Of a DNA stretch of 64,000 nt, positions 11,601-22,929 are shown in pieces (position 1 is the stretch's first letter; every line of letters starts with the position of its first letter). The stretch comes from Bos javanicus. Its lineage: Eukaryota > Chordata > Mammalia > Artiodactyla > Bovidae. The notes under the pieces were generated by a model, which saw only the letters and a list, made by a program, of their open reading frames with translations, made no database searches and was not told the origin of the DNA. The stretch spans positions 4,756,854 through 4,820,853 of the forward strand of contig NC_083897.1 of NCBI RefSeq assembly GCF_032452875.1, read 5' to 3'. Position numbers and translations under genes: made by a program.

Positions 11601-12160
11601 CGTCAAACACAAAACATCTAGTGCAGACACCAAGATTTTGAGATTCTGAGCACAGACTCCTGGGAGTCTGGTAGAGTGCTAGAACCATCTACTGAACCGA
11701 CTCCAGTGACCAGGGCATTTTGTCTTCATGCATACTCTGCTCCACAGCTTTGGGGTCAGAGGCAGTAGGCTTTCCCATGATAGAAACTCTTTTCTCTGTT
11801 CTTTAATATTCATTCCCTTTTCCAATTTCCTCCTTCATACTTTCCTAATCTGGTATCCTTTAGTATGTCATTTAAAACTCTTTTGCTTGTAAGTCACAAA
11901 ACAAATGAATAAAAACGATCTCAAATAGACTTGAGGATAAAAAGAAATTTACTGAATCATATAACTAAAAAATCCAGGTTCTGGTTACTTTGGTTTGAGG
12001 CATAGCCAAGTCTTGGAACTCTATGTCATTAAGAACCAGTCTTTCTCCATCTCTCTATACTGCTTTCCATCACGTTGGCTTCATTTCCAGGCTCCACAAA
12101 TCAAGATATGTACAATGGCTGCCAGCACTATCAGGCCTATGTTCTCAAAGGCTAATTTTC
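8666..12160. other. Intergenic or ATP1B4 3' UTR, little recognised
   Basis: Apart from the candidate poly(A) signals near 10.14 kb I recognise no gene or young repeat. Parts of 11.06-11.45 kb and 11.86-12.16 kb read like very old interspersed repeats whose family I cannot name. The small frames here show no known protein. Confidence 0.4.
10135..10150 (+). terminator. Candidate poly(A) signals of ATP1B4
   Basis: Two AATAAA hexamers lie at 10135-10140 and 10145-10150, the first such cluster I noticed downstream of the ATP1B4 stop. Use of this site would give a 3' UTR of about 3.3 kb that includes the Bov-tA SINE at 8429-8652. An ATTAAA at 8413-8418 is an alternative. The choice cannot be made from sequence alone. 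Confidence 0.3.
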
Positions 12161-12168
12161 CTTCGAAA

Positions 12169-12382
12169 GGCTTCCCTGGTGGCTCAAACGGTGAAGAATC
12201 TGCCCACAATTTGGGAGACCCAAGTTCGATCCCTGGGTAGGGAAGATCCCCTGGAGAAGGGCATGGCTACCCACTCCAGTATTCTTGCCTGGGGAATCCC
12301 ATGGACAGAGGAGCTTGGCGGGCTATACAGTCCATGGGGTCGCAAAGAGTCTGGCACAACTGAGCAACTTATCACTTACACT
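12169..12382 (+). repeat. Bov-tA SINE
   Basis: Starts GGCTTCCCTGGTGGCTCAAA and ends near ACTGAGCAACTTATCACTTAC. Imperfect flanking repeats of the TTTTCCTTCGAAA type are visible on both sides. It sits inside an older, unnamed interspersed repeat that continues to about 12.6 kb. Confidence 0.85.
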
Positions 12383-13059
12383 TTCCCTTTGAAAAGGTAG
12401 GTTCTCTTCCCTGATAGTTCAAATAAAAATTCTGAGTCTCTCATTGGCTTGAATTGGATTCTGTGTCCATCCCTGAACCTACCTCTGTGGCCACAAGGAG
12501 AAACTTCTTTAGTTGGCCAGGCTTGAGTCACATGCCCAGCCCTGGAGCTTGGGATGATATCAATACCACTCAGCTTGCCTGGAATGAAAGTCAGGGAGAG
12601 GTGATCCTCCTGAGGAAAACTGAAGTGATTTTACCAAAGAAAGGTGAACGAGTGGAAGATAGAATAGCTGTCCACTGCATTTTGTCAGTGTCCTGTCAAA
12701 TCCTACATCTACTTATGGTTGTTCTTGTACTTTCAAACTAAAATCTTTTCAAAATTTTAACATTAAGGTCTCCAAAGACAGTCCTTTCACTCTACTCTGG
12801 CATTTTGTCAACACCTTTGGCTTAGAAAAAAAGCAAGGTGGAAAGAGAAAGAAACCGTCTTGATTTATTCTACTTTGTCTTTACCAAAGAGAATTCCATA
12901 ATTTAAATCTGCATTCAAAGTCTGGCTTCCATAAAACGTTTTCTTCTCAGAATAGACTGATACAATCTTCATAAAATAGTTATTAATAACTTGAATCATA
13001 AAAGTATTTGACTTGCATCAGAACAAATTTGTTCACAAGTAACATGCAGGATGAGGGTA

Positions 13060-13650
13060 ACATCCTTTCCCTCCCCTCCAATCCTCTGACTGATGACATC
13101 ATCTTGTATATAGAAAATCCAAGGAATCTATTAAAAGACTATGACAGCTAGAGAATAAGTTCACTAGGGTTGTGAGATAAAATATCAGCACAAAAAAATT
13201 GATTGTCTTTCTCTGCACTAGTGGTGAACAATTTAAAAATGAAATTGACATAACAATTCCATTTATAATAGAATAAAAAAGAATAAAATATTTAGGAACA
13301 GATTAACAAAACAAGTGTAAGACTTACACACTGAAAACTACATAATATTGTTGGAATAATATATAATGGAAATAACCCCAATGTCCACCAACTAATGAAT
13401 GGATAAACAAAATATAACGTATCTATACAGTGGAATATTATTCAGGCATAAAAGGAATGAAATACTGATCCATGCCACAGCATGGATGAATCTCAAAACA
13501 TTATGCTAAAAGAGCCAAACAAAAGGTCACATGCTTGATTCCATTTATATGATGTATCCAGAATAGGCAAATCCATAAAGATACAATACATCTGTGGTTG
13601 CCAAGGGCTGGAAGGAAGGGGAATGGAGAGCGTCTTTTAATAGGGATGAG
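13060..13650 (+). repeat. Old L1 LINE fragment, 3' region
   Basis: Sense-oriented L1 ORF2 end and 3' UTR text, including the stretch about a GTGGAATATTATTCAGGCAT-like motif near 13.43 kb. Decayed, with no usable frame. Confidence 0.7.
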
Positions 13651-13663
13651 AATATCTATCCAC

Positions 13664-13705
13664 ATATCACTTATCTATCTATCTATCTATCCATTTATCC
13701 ATCTA
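13664..13705 (+). repeat. (TATC)n microsatellite, imperfect
   Basis: Five to six TATC units followed by degenerate CCAT/TATC units, between two L1 pieces of opposite orientation. Confidence 0.85.
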
Positions 13706-13714
13706 TATATAGAG

Positions 13715-14330
13715 GAAGAGAAATTTCTGGGTCATATGGTAATTTTATGTTTAACTTTTTGAGGAACTGTCAGACTGATTTCCAAAGCAGTTGCACCATT
13801 TTACAGTCCCACCAGCAAAGTATGAGGGTTCCAACTTCTTTATATCCTTGCCAACACTTTTATTATTTTTTTCTTATTATAGCCATCCCACTGGGAGTGC
13901 AGTGGCATCTTATCATGTTTTTTTAAAATATATATTTCTTCAGCTGCTCTGGGTCTTAGTTGCAGAATGTGGGATCTAGTTTCCTTACCAGGAATCGAAC
14001 CCAGGCCCCCTGCATTAGGAGCTCGAAGTCTTAGCCACTGAACCACCAGAGAAGTCCCCTTATCGTGGTTTTGACTTGTATTTTGCATTTCCCTGATGAC
14101 TAAGGACAGAGAGCATTTTTTTTCTTCTGCTCATTGGCCATTTGTATATTTTCTTTGGAGAGGTGTCTATTTAGATCCTGTGCTCATTTTTAGTTTGGTT
14201 GTCTTTCTACTCTCCATTTGTTAGGGTTATTTATACACCTTTATCAAATACAAGATTTGCCAAAATCTTTGGAGCAAGTTGTGAACTCAGGAAGTGTGAG
14301 TCTTCCAACTTTGTTCTTCTTTAAAAAAAT
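13715..14330 (-). repeat. Old L1 LINE fragment (minus), split by a CHR SINE
   Basis: Antisense L1 ORF2 end: the text around CATATGGTAATTTTATG and GTTGCACCATTTTACAGTCC is the reverse of the L1 C-terminal region. It is interrupted by the SINE at 13922-14058. Confidence 0.7.
13922..14058 (-). repeat. CHR-type tRNA-derived SINE (minus orientation)
   Basis: Ends with the reverse of the CHR head (CCACTGAACCACCAGAGAAG). CTTATCATG before and CTTATCGTGG after suggest a diverged target-site duplication within L1. Confidence 0.8.
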
Positions 14331-14442
14331 TTTTTTTTTTTTAGCTTTTCTGCATACCTTTAATTTCCATGTAAATTTTTTGACCTGCCTGTCAATTTCT
14401 GCAAGAAAGATTCTATTTCAATGGTTGCTTTAGAGTTTATAG

Positions 14443-14655
14443 CAGGTTTTCTCAATCTCAAAATTGTTGAATTTTTGGTCCACGTAATTCTTCATTTCAG
14501 GGACCATCCTGTGCATTTGGAATGTTTGGCAGCATCGCTGGCCTCTACCCAGTGTACATCAGTAGTACCCTCTTCAGTTGCGGAAACCAAAAATGTCTCC
14601 AGACATTCCAAAATGTCTTCCAGGGGTCAAAATCACCCCTGATTGAGAACCACTG
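14443..14655 (-). mobile_element. MER5A-type hAT (Charlie) MITE
   Basis: A 213-base non-autonomous DNA transposon with terminal inverted repeats (CAGGTTTTCTCAA at the left, TTGAGAACCACTG at the right). The 8-base target-site duplication is GTTTATAG (14435-14442) and GTTTAGAG (14656-14663), with one mismatch. The length matches the hAT family rule. Confidence 0.85.
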
Positions 14656-14669
14656 GTTTAGAGTATATA

Positions 14670-15570
14670 TCTTTAACATCATTATCTACCTTTAAGTTAT
14701 ATCATACCACTTTACATATTGTATATGAACCTTACCACAGAACCATATGTTCAACTTCTCCCCTGTGGGTTTTTCTGCTGTTATCATACATTTTACTGAT
14801 TCATATATCATAAGCTGCTCAACACATTGTTATTATTTTATTTAAACAGTAAACTATTTTTAAAGAGATTTCAGTAATAAGAAAAAAATTATTATATATT
14901 TAATTATGTAGTTATCATATATTTTATACTGACAACCTCTACCATTTGAGTTGTTTAGACCATTTATATACTATGTGATTATTAATTTGGTTGTATTTAA
15001 ATCTACTATCTTGCCATTTGTTTTCTGTTGGTCCCATCTGTTTATTGTTCTCCCTTTCTTGTTTTTCTGTCTTCCATTGGAATTAATTGTTTTTAAAATG
15101 ATTCTACTTTATTGACTTATTAGCTATTATTGCTTCATTTATTTCTTGTGTGTGTGTTTTTAGACATTGCTTTAGGGTTTCATTGTAGAAATCCTTAATT
15201 TATCACTCTCTACCTTCAAGTCATATTATACCAATTCATGTATAGTATAGGAACTTTACAACAATTAACTTCCATTTCATCTTTGTGCTATTTATCATAC
15301 ATTTTTCTTCTATGTATGTTATAAACACCACACTTCATTGTTATAACTATTAGTTTGCTTTAACATGTATCATTTTTTTGTTCTTAACATGACTTTTAAT
15401 AGCTAAATAGCATTATGTACTATCCAGAGTATGGATGCATCAAAATTTATTTAATCAATTCCAAATTGTGCATTAAGGTTGTTACTTATTTTTCCTTGAT
15501 ATTAAAAATTATAAATATCAATGAACATTCTTGTGCTAAAATCCCTTTGCGCAGTTCTGATTATTCCTTT
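14670..15570 (-). repeat. AT-rich old L1-like sequence
   Basis: Two related AT-rich stretches (about 14.68-14.95 and 15.16-15.40 kb) share phrases such as ATCATACATTTT and read like antisense old L1. Family and orientation are uncertain; no genes. Confidence 0.4.
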
Positions 15571-15579
15571 AGGATACTT

Positions 15580-16960
15580 TTTGTGGCCAAAAAAAATATA
15601 TACACAACATAAAATTTGCTATCTTAACTATTTTTAAGTGTAGAGTCCAGTACTGTTCAGTGAATTCACATTTTTGTGAAACAGATCTCCAAAACTTTTT
15701 AATCTTACAAATCTGAAACTTTGTACCCATTAAACAGCAACTCTTCTTTTCCCCTTCCTCCCAGCCTCTGGTTAACAAACATTCTACTTTGTCTCTATGA
15801 ATTTAGATACCTCATATAAGTGGAATTATACAGTATTTGTCTTCATGTGGCCGGCTTATTTCACCTAGCATAGTGTCCTCAAGGTTCATCCATGTTGTAA
15901 CATATGACAGAATTTCCTCCCTTTTAAGGCTGAATAATAATAGATGGGGAAACAGTGTTAGACTTTATTTTTGGGGGGCTCCAAAATCACTGCAGATGGT
16001 GACTGCAGCCATGAAATTAAAAGACGCTTACTCCTTGGAAGGAAAGTTATGACCAACCTAGATAGCATATTCAAAAGCAGAGACATTACTTTGCCAACAA
16101 AGCTCCGTCTAGTCAAGGCTATGGTTTTTCCAGTGGTCATGTATGGATGTGAGAGTTGAAGTGTGAAGAAGGCTGAGTGCCAAAGAATTGATGCTTTTGA
16201 ACTGTGGTGTTGGAGAAGACTCTTGAGAGTGTCTTGGACTGCAAAGAGATCCAACCAGTCCATTCTGAAGGAGATCAGCCCTGGGTGTTCTTTGAAAGGA
16301 ATGATGCTAAAGCTGAAACTCCAGTACTTTGGCCAGCTCATGCGAAGAGTTGACTCATTGCACAAGACACTCTGATGCTGGGAGGGATTAGGGGCAGGAG
16401 GAGAAGGGGATGACAGAGGATGAGATGGCTGGATGGCATCACCGACTCGATGGATGTAAGTCTGAGTGAACTCCAGGAGTTGGTGATGGACAGGGAGGCC
16501 TGGCATGCTGTGATTCATGGGGTCGCAAAGAGTCGGACATGACAGAGCGACTGAACTGAACTGAATATTCCATTGTATGCATATTCCACATTTTGTTAAC
16601 CCATTCATATGTTGATGAATATTTGGGCTGTTTCTACCTTTTGGCCATTATGGATAATGGTCCTATGAACATGGGTGAACAAATATCAAGACTCTGCTTT
16701 CAATTCTTTGGGGTGCACACCCAGAAGTGGGACTGTTGGATCATATGGTAGTTCTATTTTTAATTTTTAAAGGAACATCCGTATAATTTTCCATAGCAGT
16801 TGCACCATTTTACAGCCCCTTCAACAGTACACAAAGGTTCCAATTTCTCCACGCCCTTATCATCATGTTATTTTATGTTTTGTGATAGTAGCCATGCTAA
16901 TGAGTGTGAGGCAGATCATAGATCTGTGTTTCATTAGGGTTGATGCCTAGAGTTTTATTT
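15580..16960 (-). repeat. Old L1 LINE (minus) interrupted by a BovB insertion
   Basis: Antisense L1 3' UTR/ORF2 text on 15580-15936 resumes at 16568 after the BovB copy. The joined reading (GGCTGAATA, then TTCCATTGTATGCATATTCC) is normal L1 sequence, which dates the BovB as younger. Confidence 0.75.
15937..16560 (+). mobile_element. BovB LINE 3' fragment nested in L1
   Basis: A 624-base 5'-truncated BovB with tail ACTGAACTGAA. Target-site duplication CTGAATA lies at 15930-15936 and 16561-16567. Remnants of the ORF2 C-terminus are visible but broken by stops. Confidence 0.9.
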
Positions 16961-17194
16961 TGTTCCGTTGATTGGGCCATGTTTCTCTGTTTCTTGTAAT
17001 TTTTTGCTGGGCTTTGGGCATTTGAAAAACAACCACTTCTCCCAATTTTTAAGCGCTAGCTTCTTGCAAGGGAAGACGTTCTCCAAGCTTCGCTGCTCAA
17101 AGTTCTGAAACCTCTCAAACCTTTTCCGATCTCTTGCTCTCCCTGGTGTCTGCTTGCAGAACTACAGTCCTAACATGCTCTTAATTCTATACTC

Positions 17195-17458
17195 CTGCTG
17201 CTGTCACTTCAGTCGTGTCCGATTCTATGCGACCCGAGACGGCAGCCCACCAGGCTCTCCCGTCCCTTGGATTCTCCAGGCAAGAACACTGGAGTGGGTT
17301 GCCATTTCATTCTCCAGTGCATGAAAGTGAAACGTGAAAGTGAAGTCGGTCAGTCGTGTCCAACTCTTAGCGACCCCATGGACTGCAGCCTACCAGGTTC
17401 CTCCGTCCATGGGATTTGCCAAGCAAGAGTACTGGAGTGGGGTGCCATTGACTTCTCC
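17195..17458 (-). repeat. BOV-A2 SINE (minus orientation)
   Basis: CTGCTGCTG tail first, then both half-units in reverse. Flanks TCTTAATTCT and TCTTTATTCT suggest a diverged target-site duplication. Confidence 0.85.
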
Positions 17459-17492
17459 GTCTTTATTCTCAGTGACTTTCAAATCTATTTTC

Positions 17493-17697
17493 ATGCATTC
17501 CTGTCTGACTCTTTGCGACCCTATGGACTTTGGCCTCCAGGCTCCCCTGTCTATGTGATTCTCCGCACAAGAATACTTAAGTGGGTTGCCATGCCGCCTC
17601 CAGGGGATCTTCCCAGTCCAGGGATCGAACCCACATCTTTTATGTCTCCTGCATTTGCAGGCAGGTTCTTTACCACTAGCTCCACCTGAGAAGCCCA
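17493..17697 (-). repeat. Bov-tA SINE (minus orientation)
   Basis: BovA part then the reversed tRNA-like head ending CTCCACCTGAGAAGCCCAA. It lies 35 bases from the preceding BOV-A2, so the pair forms a SINE cluster. Confidence 0.85.
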
Positions 17698-18251
17698 AAC
17701 CTGCTCTCAGTGGCTTCCAAACCGTGGTGCTGGTCCCATCAGTGTTCTGAATGAGACAAGACAGAAACTAGTCCCTCTGGCAGTCCCAAACAAGTCAGAA
17801 TGTTGGACATATGTTCCTTTTTTATTCCTTCTGGGGGGAGGTGCTCTGGTTTGGAGGTTTTCCTCCAGGTTACTCTGTACTATGCTACACAGAGGGAGTG
17901 ACATGAACGAGTAACCAAAATGCATGAATTTTCCTACTCTTTCACTGGAATCCCTCCTGGTTTTATAAGGGCCTAGTTGCTGTAGCTTCTCCGCTGGTCT
18001 CTAGAGTTTTCACAGAGGTATTCTGGTCTGTGTATTACTGTTAACTCAGTGTAACTCAGTGTCTCTGTGGGGAAAGGAGGGTCTGTAACTTCCTAGTCCA
18101 CCATCTTGTTACCTTTGCCCGTATTTTAAATCAGGTTTTCTAAATCATTCAGTTGTAGAAGTTCATTATATATTCTGCATATTAACCCCTTATCAGATTT
18201 ATAAATATTTCTCCCTTTCCATGAGGATTCCTTTTCAATCTGTGTTTTTAA

Positions 18252-18293
18252 TGTGTCCTTTAATGCAAAGATTGTGTCCTTTAATGCAAAGAT
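18252..18293 (+). repeat. 21-base tandem duplication
   Basis: The unit TGTGTCCTTTAATGCAAAGAT occurs twice head to tail (21-base period) inside the old L1 copy, probably by replication slippage. Confidence 0.85.
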
Positions 18294-18910
18294 GTTTTAA
18301 ATTTTGACATAGTGCAATTTATATATTTTTAAAAATTTGATGCCTGCATTTTTTGGTGGCAAATCCAAGAAATCATTGCTAAATCCATTCTTTTACTTTT
18401 AAATTATTTGCGTTTTTATATTTAAAGTGTGTTTCTTGCAGGCAACTTCTAATTGGGCCTTGGTTTTAAGTCCACTCTCTTGAGAACCTCTGACTTAATT
18501 GGGGTACAACTTCAGTGGTGTATGTGCCCCATTTATTCTTTTTCTCCTCTTTTTGCCTTATTTTTGATGAACTGCATATTGATTATTATCTCACTCTTGC
18601 CTTTGTTGGTTTTATCAGCATTTGCTCTCTATTGTTATTTTAGGGTTGCTTTATCTACACTAGATTGTTAATATTATTTTAAGTCAATTTTATCTTAAGG
18701 ATTTAAATAATAAGAAAAAATCATATATATGTATATCTCATTGTAATAATTTCTAGTGTTCTTTATTCCTTTGTAGAAATCTACATTTCCATCTTATCAT
18801 TTTCCTTCTGCCTGAAGAAATCCCTTTAACACTTACAGTATGAGTCAGCTAATAATGCCTTATTTCAGTTTTGTATATCTGAATAAGTATTTCACTTTCT
18901 TTCTTGATAT

Positions 18911-19283
18911 TGTTAAAAATAAGACAATGGGTCACAAATGGAGTCACTTATGCTAAGTCTCACATCACCAAACAAAACTTAACTACAGTTTCAGCTTTCC
19001 CAAAAATGGAATCTTAAACCAATCAGTCAGGAATTACCTGATCACTACTAGTAAGGCAATTTCTCTGATAGACCCCTGCCATCCCCTAAAGGAGTGACCT
19101 TGCCACAGTGAATCTTCTAGCATAATTTCCTTGCTCTTGTTCCCTTTTGCCTATAAAAATCTTTCATTTTGTACAGTTCCTGGAAATGCCTTTCTACTAG
19201 ATGGGATGCTGTCCGATTCATGGATCACTGAATAAAGCCAATAAGATCTTTAATTTTTACTGAGTAAAAATTGTTTTTTAACA
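18911..19283 (+). mobile_element. Solo LTR of a class I endogenous retrovirus
   Basis: A 373-base element bounded by inverted termini TGTTAAAAA and TTTTTTAACA and by a 4-base duplication ATAT (18907-18910 and 19284-19287), the duplication size of gammaretrovirus-like elements. Inside are a CCAATCAG box (about 19019), a TATA-like CCTATAAAAATC (about 19150) and an AATAAA (19231-19236), in the right order for a + oriented LTR. No gag, pol or env adjoins it, so it is probably the product of LTR-LTR recombination. The family is not named. Confidence 0.75.
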
Positions 19284-19441
19284 ATATTTTCACTGGGCAA
19301 AATTCTAGGTTGACAATCATTTTTTAATTTCAAGACTTTAAAGGTTTTGCTCCTCTGTCATCTTACATAATTTCTGATATGAAATTTACTATCATCCTTT
19401 TATGTAACATGCCTTGTTCTGGTTGCTTTTAAGATTTTCTC

Positions 19442-19567
19442 AGGGAATTCCCTAGTGGTCCAGTGGTTACAGCTCAGTACTTTCACTGTTGTGACAACAC
19501 TCCGGTTGAAACCATGATCAGGGAACTAAGATCCTTCCTGCGAGCTGCAAAGTGGGATGAAAAAAAA
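19442..19567 (+). repeat. CHR-type tRNA-derived SINE
   Basis: Head GGGAATTCCCTAGTGGTCCA, ending in an A-rich tail. The exact 11-base target-site duplication AAGATTTTCTC lies at 19431-19441 and 19568-19578. Confidence 0.92.
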
Positions 19568-20588
19568 AAGATTTTCTCTCTCACTCATGAACAAATTTAA
19601 TCATATATGCCTTGGTGTAGTGTTCTTTAATATTTTGTGTGCTTGAGGTTCTTTGAGCTTCTTGGATCTGTGGGTTCATAGCTTTCATGAACTTTTGGAA
19701 AGTTTTTAACCATTTTCTGTACTCCCTTTGAGAACTCCAATTACACAAATACAGTTTTACCATAGCTCAGTGATGCTTTGTTCATTTTTTTGGATGCTTT
19801 TTCTTCTGAGTGTGTCATTTTGGATAGTTTCCATTGCTATATTTTCAAGTTTACTATTTTTTTCTTCTTCAATGTCTAATTTACTGTTAGTCCCATTCAG
19901 TATATTTTTATTTCAAATTGCATAGTTCTCAATTTCATAGATTTTATTTCTGTCTTTTTATATTATACATGTCTTCACGACTTTTGAACATACAGAGTTA
20001 TAGTTATAACAATTTTAGTAGCTATAACAACTGTTTTAATGCCCTTGTCTGCTAATTCCAACATCTCAGTTGTTTTGGGGCTGCTTTTGATGGGTTGATT
20101 TTTTTTTTCATCTCATTATGACTTAAGTTTTCCTGCTTCTTTGCATGCCTAGCCATTTTTTATTAGATAACCAACACTGAGAATTTTAACTTGGTGAGTA
20201 CTAGTTGTCTCTGTAATCCTACAATTATTGAAGCTTTTTCCTCAGAGACACTTAAGTTATTACATGGAAACAGTTAAATCCTTTAGGAGCTTGCTTTTAT
20301 GATATTTTAGGTGGGTTGAGAGCAGTGTTCAGTTTGAGTCTAAATATCCTCCACCACCTAGGCCAGAACCTCAGTATTCTACCCAATGTTGCATGAATTG
20401 TGAGATTACTACCAGTCTGGCTAAGGGAACAGGCACTATTTCCATGTCTATTTGTGTTCTAATCCTTTTTTGTGATTAATTCCTTAGCTTTGAGTAGTTT
20501 TTTCACATGTGAGCACATCAATACTTGAGAGGACTCTCTGAAGGTCTCTGAAGTTATATACATATATATATGTATATAGTCTTGCTCT

Positions 20589-20836
20589 TGCCTGGAGAAT
20601 CCCATGGATGGAGGAGCCTGGTGGGCTGCAGTCCATGCAGTTGCTAAGAGTTGGACACGACTGAGCGACTTCACTTTCACTTTTCACTTTCATGCATTGG
20701 ATAAAGACATGGCAACCCACTCCAGTGTTCTTGCCTGGAGAATCCCAGGGAGGGGGGAGCCTGGTGGGCTGCCGTCTATGGGGTTGCACAGAATAGGACA
20801 TGACTGAAATGACTTAGCAGCAGCAGCAGCAGCAGC
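20589..20836 (+). repeat. BOV-A2 SINE, 5'-truncated
   Basis: Starts inside the first half-unit and ends in an (AGC)n tail. Target-site duplication AGTCTTGCTCT (20578-20588) and AGTCTTACTCT (20837-20847). Confidence 0.92.
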
Positions 20837-20847
20837 AGTCTTACTCT

Positions 20848-21985
20848 GTCTTGCAAATACTGGCTGCCTTAGTGTCCCCCAGATTCTTCACTCCCTCTCC
20901 TCAACTCATGGAGTTTTTCTGCTTCTACCTGATTCCCTCTCCTCATAGTATGTCCTGGAAACTCTTTCCAGACAGTATGCTGAGCAAACATAGGGATCAC
21001 CTCATTTGTTTCCCATTTCTGAGGAATCACTGTCCTTCATTACTTAAGGTCCAGTGACTTGAAAACTGTTATTTCATATCTGGTGTCCATTTGTAAAAAT
21101 GTAGTAATCTTTTTGTAATAAGAGAGTAAATCCAGTCTCTACTGTACCATCTTGGCCGGTAGCAAAAATCTATCTCCTTTTTTGTTAAATTTTATTTCAA
21201 AGTATTTCAGTCAGGCTTCCATTAAAGTAGTAGGACTACTCTGCGTGTATGTGTACATGTGCACACATGTGAGTGTGCATGTGAGTGTATGTGTGTTTTT
21301 AAGGCATTCGTTATAGAGATTTTACCTTACACAATTATGAGAACTAGTTAAGAAGTCTCTGTAAGGCTCCTATCTTCACATCTGATGCTGGAACTTGAAG
21401 TCCACAGTGCAGACAGTCAGGAAGGCAAGATGGAGGTAGATATGAAGTACGGGAAAGAACAGAAACAAAGTGGACCTCACGAGCATGAGCTAGCATTCCC
21501 AAGGATGAACTGAAACTTGTGTCACGTCAGTTCTTGTTTCCTCTGACCTTAATGGAATGTGTATCTTGTAGAGGCCAAGACACTGTCACAAAACTAAACT
21601 CTCACACCTGACCCAGGACTCAGAAAAGTGAAAGGAGAATTGAGGGGAAGGTCGGACAGTTTCAAACCCAGTTGCTGTCTTGCGCCACTGAAGTCAGTCA
21701 GCAGAAAAAAACCAATGTGTTCAAGCTACAAAATGGCTACTGTTTCCCTTCAGTCCTCCAAGTCCCCCACAATAATCTCTCCTGTGTCCCACCCTAGCTG
21801 GGAACATAAAGGAAAAGGAATTCTGGGAAATGTAGCTGAACCTGAACAAATTAACCCATTACCAATCTACTATGAAGTATTTTATAATTTAAGTCATTTC
21901 AGTGAATGAAGTATTTTCTCCCTTTCTAGTTATCCTCATTTGTTCCTAATACAAAGAAAATTTAACTTTTAAATATTTACTTTGG
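20848..21985. other. Intergenic, nothing firmly recognised
   Basis: Contains an imperfect purine-pyrimidine alternating run (about 21242-21300, GTGTATGTGTACATGTGCACACATGT type) and text at 21.38-21.85 kb that feels like an old interspersed repeat. I cannot name a family or gene. Confidence 0.4.
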
Positions 21986-21986
21986 G

Positions 21987-22190
21987 GACTTCTCTGGTGG
22001 TCCAGTGGCTAAGACTCTGTGCTCCCAGTGCAGGGGGCCCAGGTTTGATCCCTGGTAGGGGAAATAGATCCCACATGCCACAGCTAAGAGGTCACATGGT
22101 ACAACTAAAGAATTTGCATGTCACAAGTAAAGATCCTGCATGCTGCAAATAAGACCTGGCACAGCCAAATAAATAAATAGATATTTTAAA
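21987..22190 (+). repeat. CHR-type tRNA-derived SINE
   Basis: Begins GGACTTCTCTGGTGGTCCAG, ends in an AATAAATAAATAG tail. Boundaries approximate. Confidence 0.85.
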
Positions 22191-22929
22191 ATAAATAAAC
22201 AAATGAGTGAATAAATATTTATCCAGAAACCTTGATGATGTCATCAATCATACTAGTATTTATTAGTGTCTCTTGGATTTTCTGGGTATACACTCACACC
22301 AGAAAAAGTTATGATTTTTTTCAATATTTATTGTACTAAATCATTTTATTCCTTTATTGCATTGATTAGAATAAGAATATGTGGAAGAATAATTATAATA
22401 GCATTCCTGTGTAATTCTTGGTTATCTTGGAAATGTTTTTAGTGTTTCATTCTTCAGAATGATATTTGTTGTTTGTTTTTAGTAAGGAGCCTTTAGGTAG
22501 GTCTTTCTATTCCTCTTTTACCTTGTGTTTTTATTAGGGATAGTTACTGGATTTTATGAAAGCAATTAAAGTATATTACTAATATGACCCATGATGTTCT
22601 TCTTTAATTCACTTTGTTATGAATTACGAGTACAGGTTTATTTATACTGAACCACCTTTGTATTCCTTGAATATATCTAAAATGATAATAATGGATTATA
22701 CAATATTTTCAACACTAAATCAGTTCAGAATTAACTGCAACTAACAGAAAGCCTAATTAAAAATAGCCTGTTAACCATAAAGACACTGAATTATTCAGCA
22801 ACAGTGGAAGTCTGGAGCAGGTGTTTCCAAGGCCTTTGAGAGGCTGAATAAACTCATCAAGGACCCAGCGCTCTCACTTTTCCATACTGCCATTAGAAGT
22901 GTGCTCTAATAAAGTCAAATCCCTTTTTC

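Larger units (their letters stand above)
18120..20450 (-). repeat. Old L1-type LINE sequence (minus), heavily interrupted
   Basis: AT-rich text reading as antisense old L1 (for example TGGGCAAAATTCTAGGTTGA at 19294 and GAGCTTCTTGGATCTGTGGG at 19654). It is interrupted by the solo LTR at 18911-19283 and the CHR SINE at 19442-19567. The small frames are LINE remnants. Confidence 0.55.

Noticed and set aside
15958..16608. 216-residue minus-strand frame, the longest after the TEX13-like gene and its shadow
   Set aside because: Antisense of the BovB insertion; similar peptides occur at the other BovB copies.
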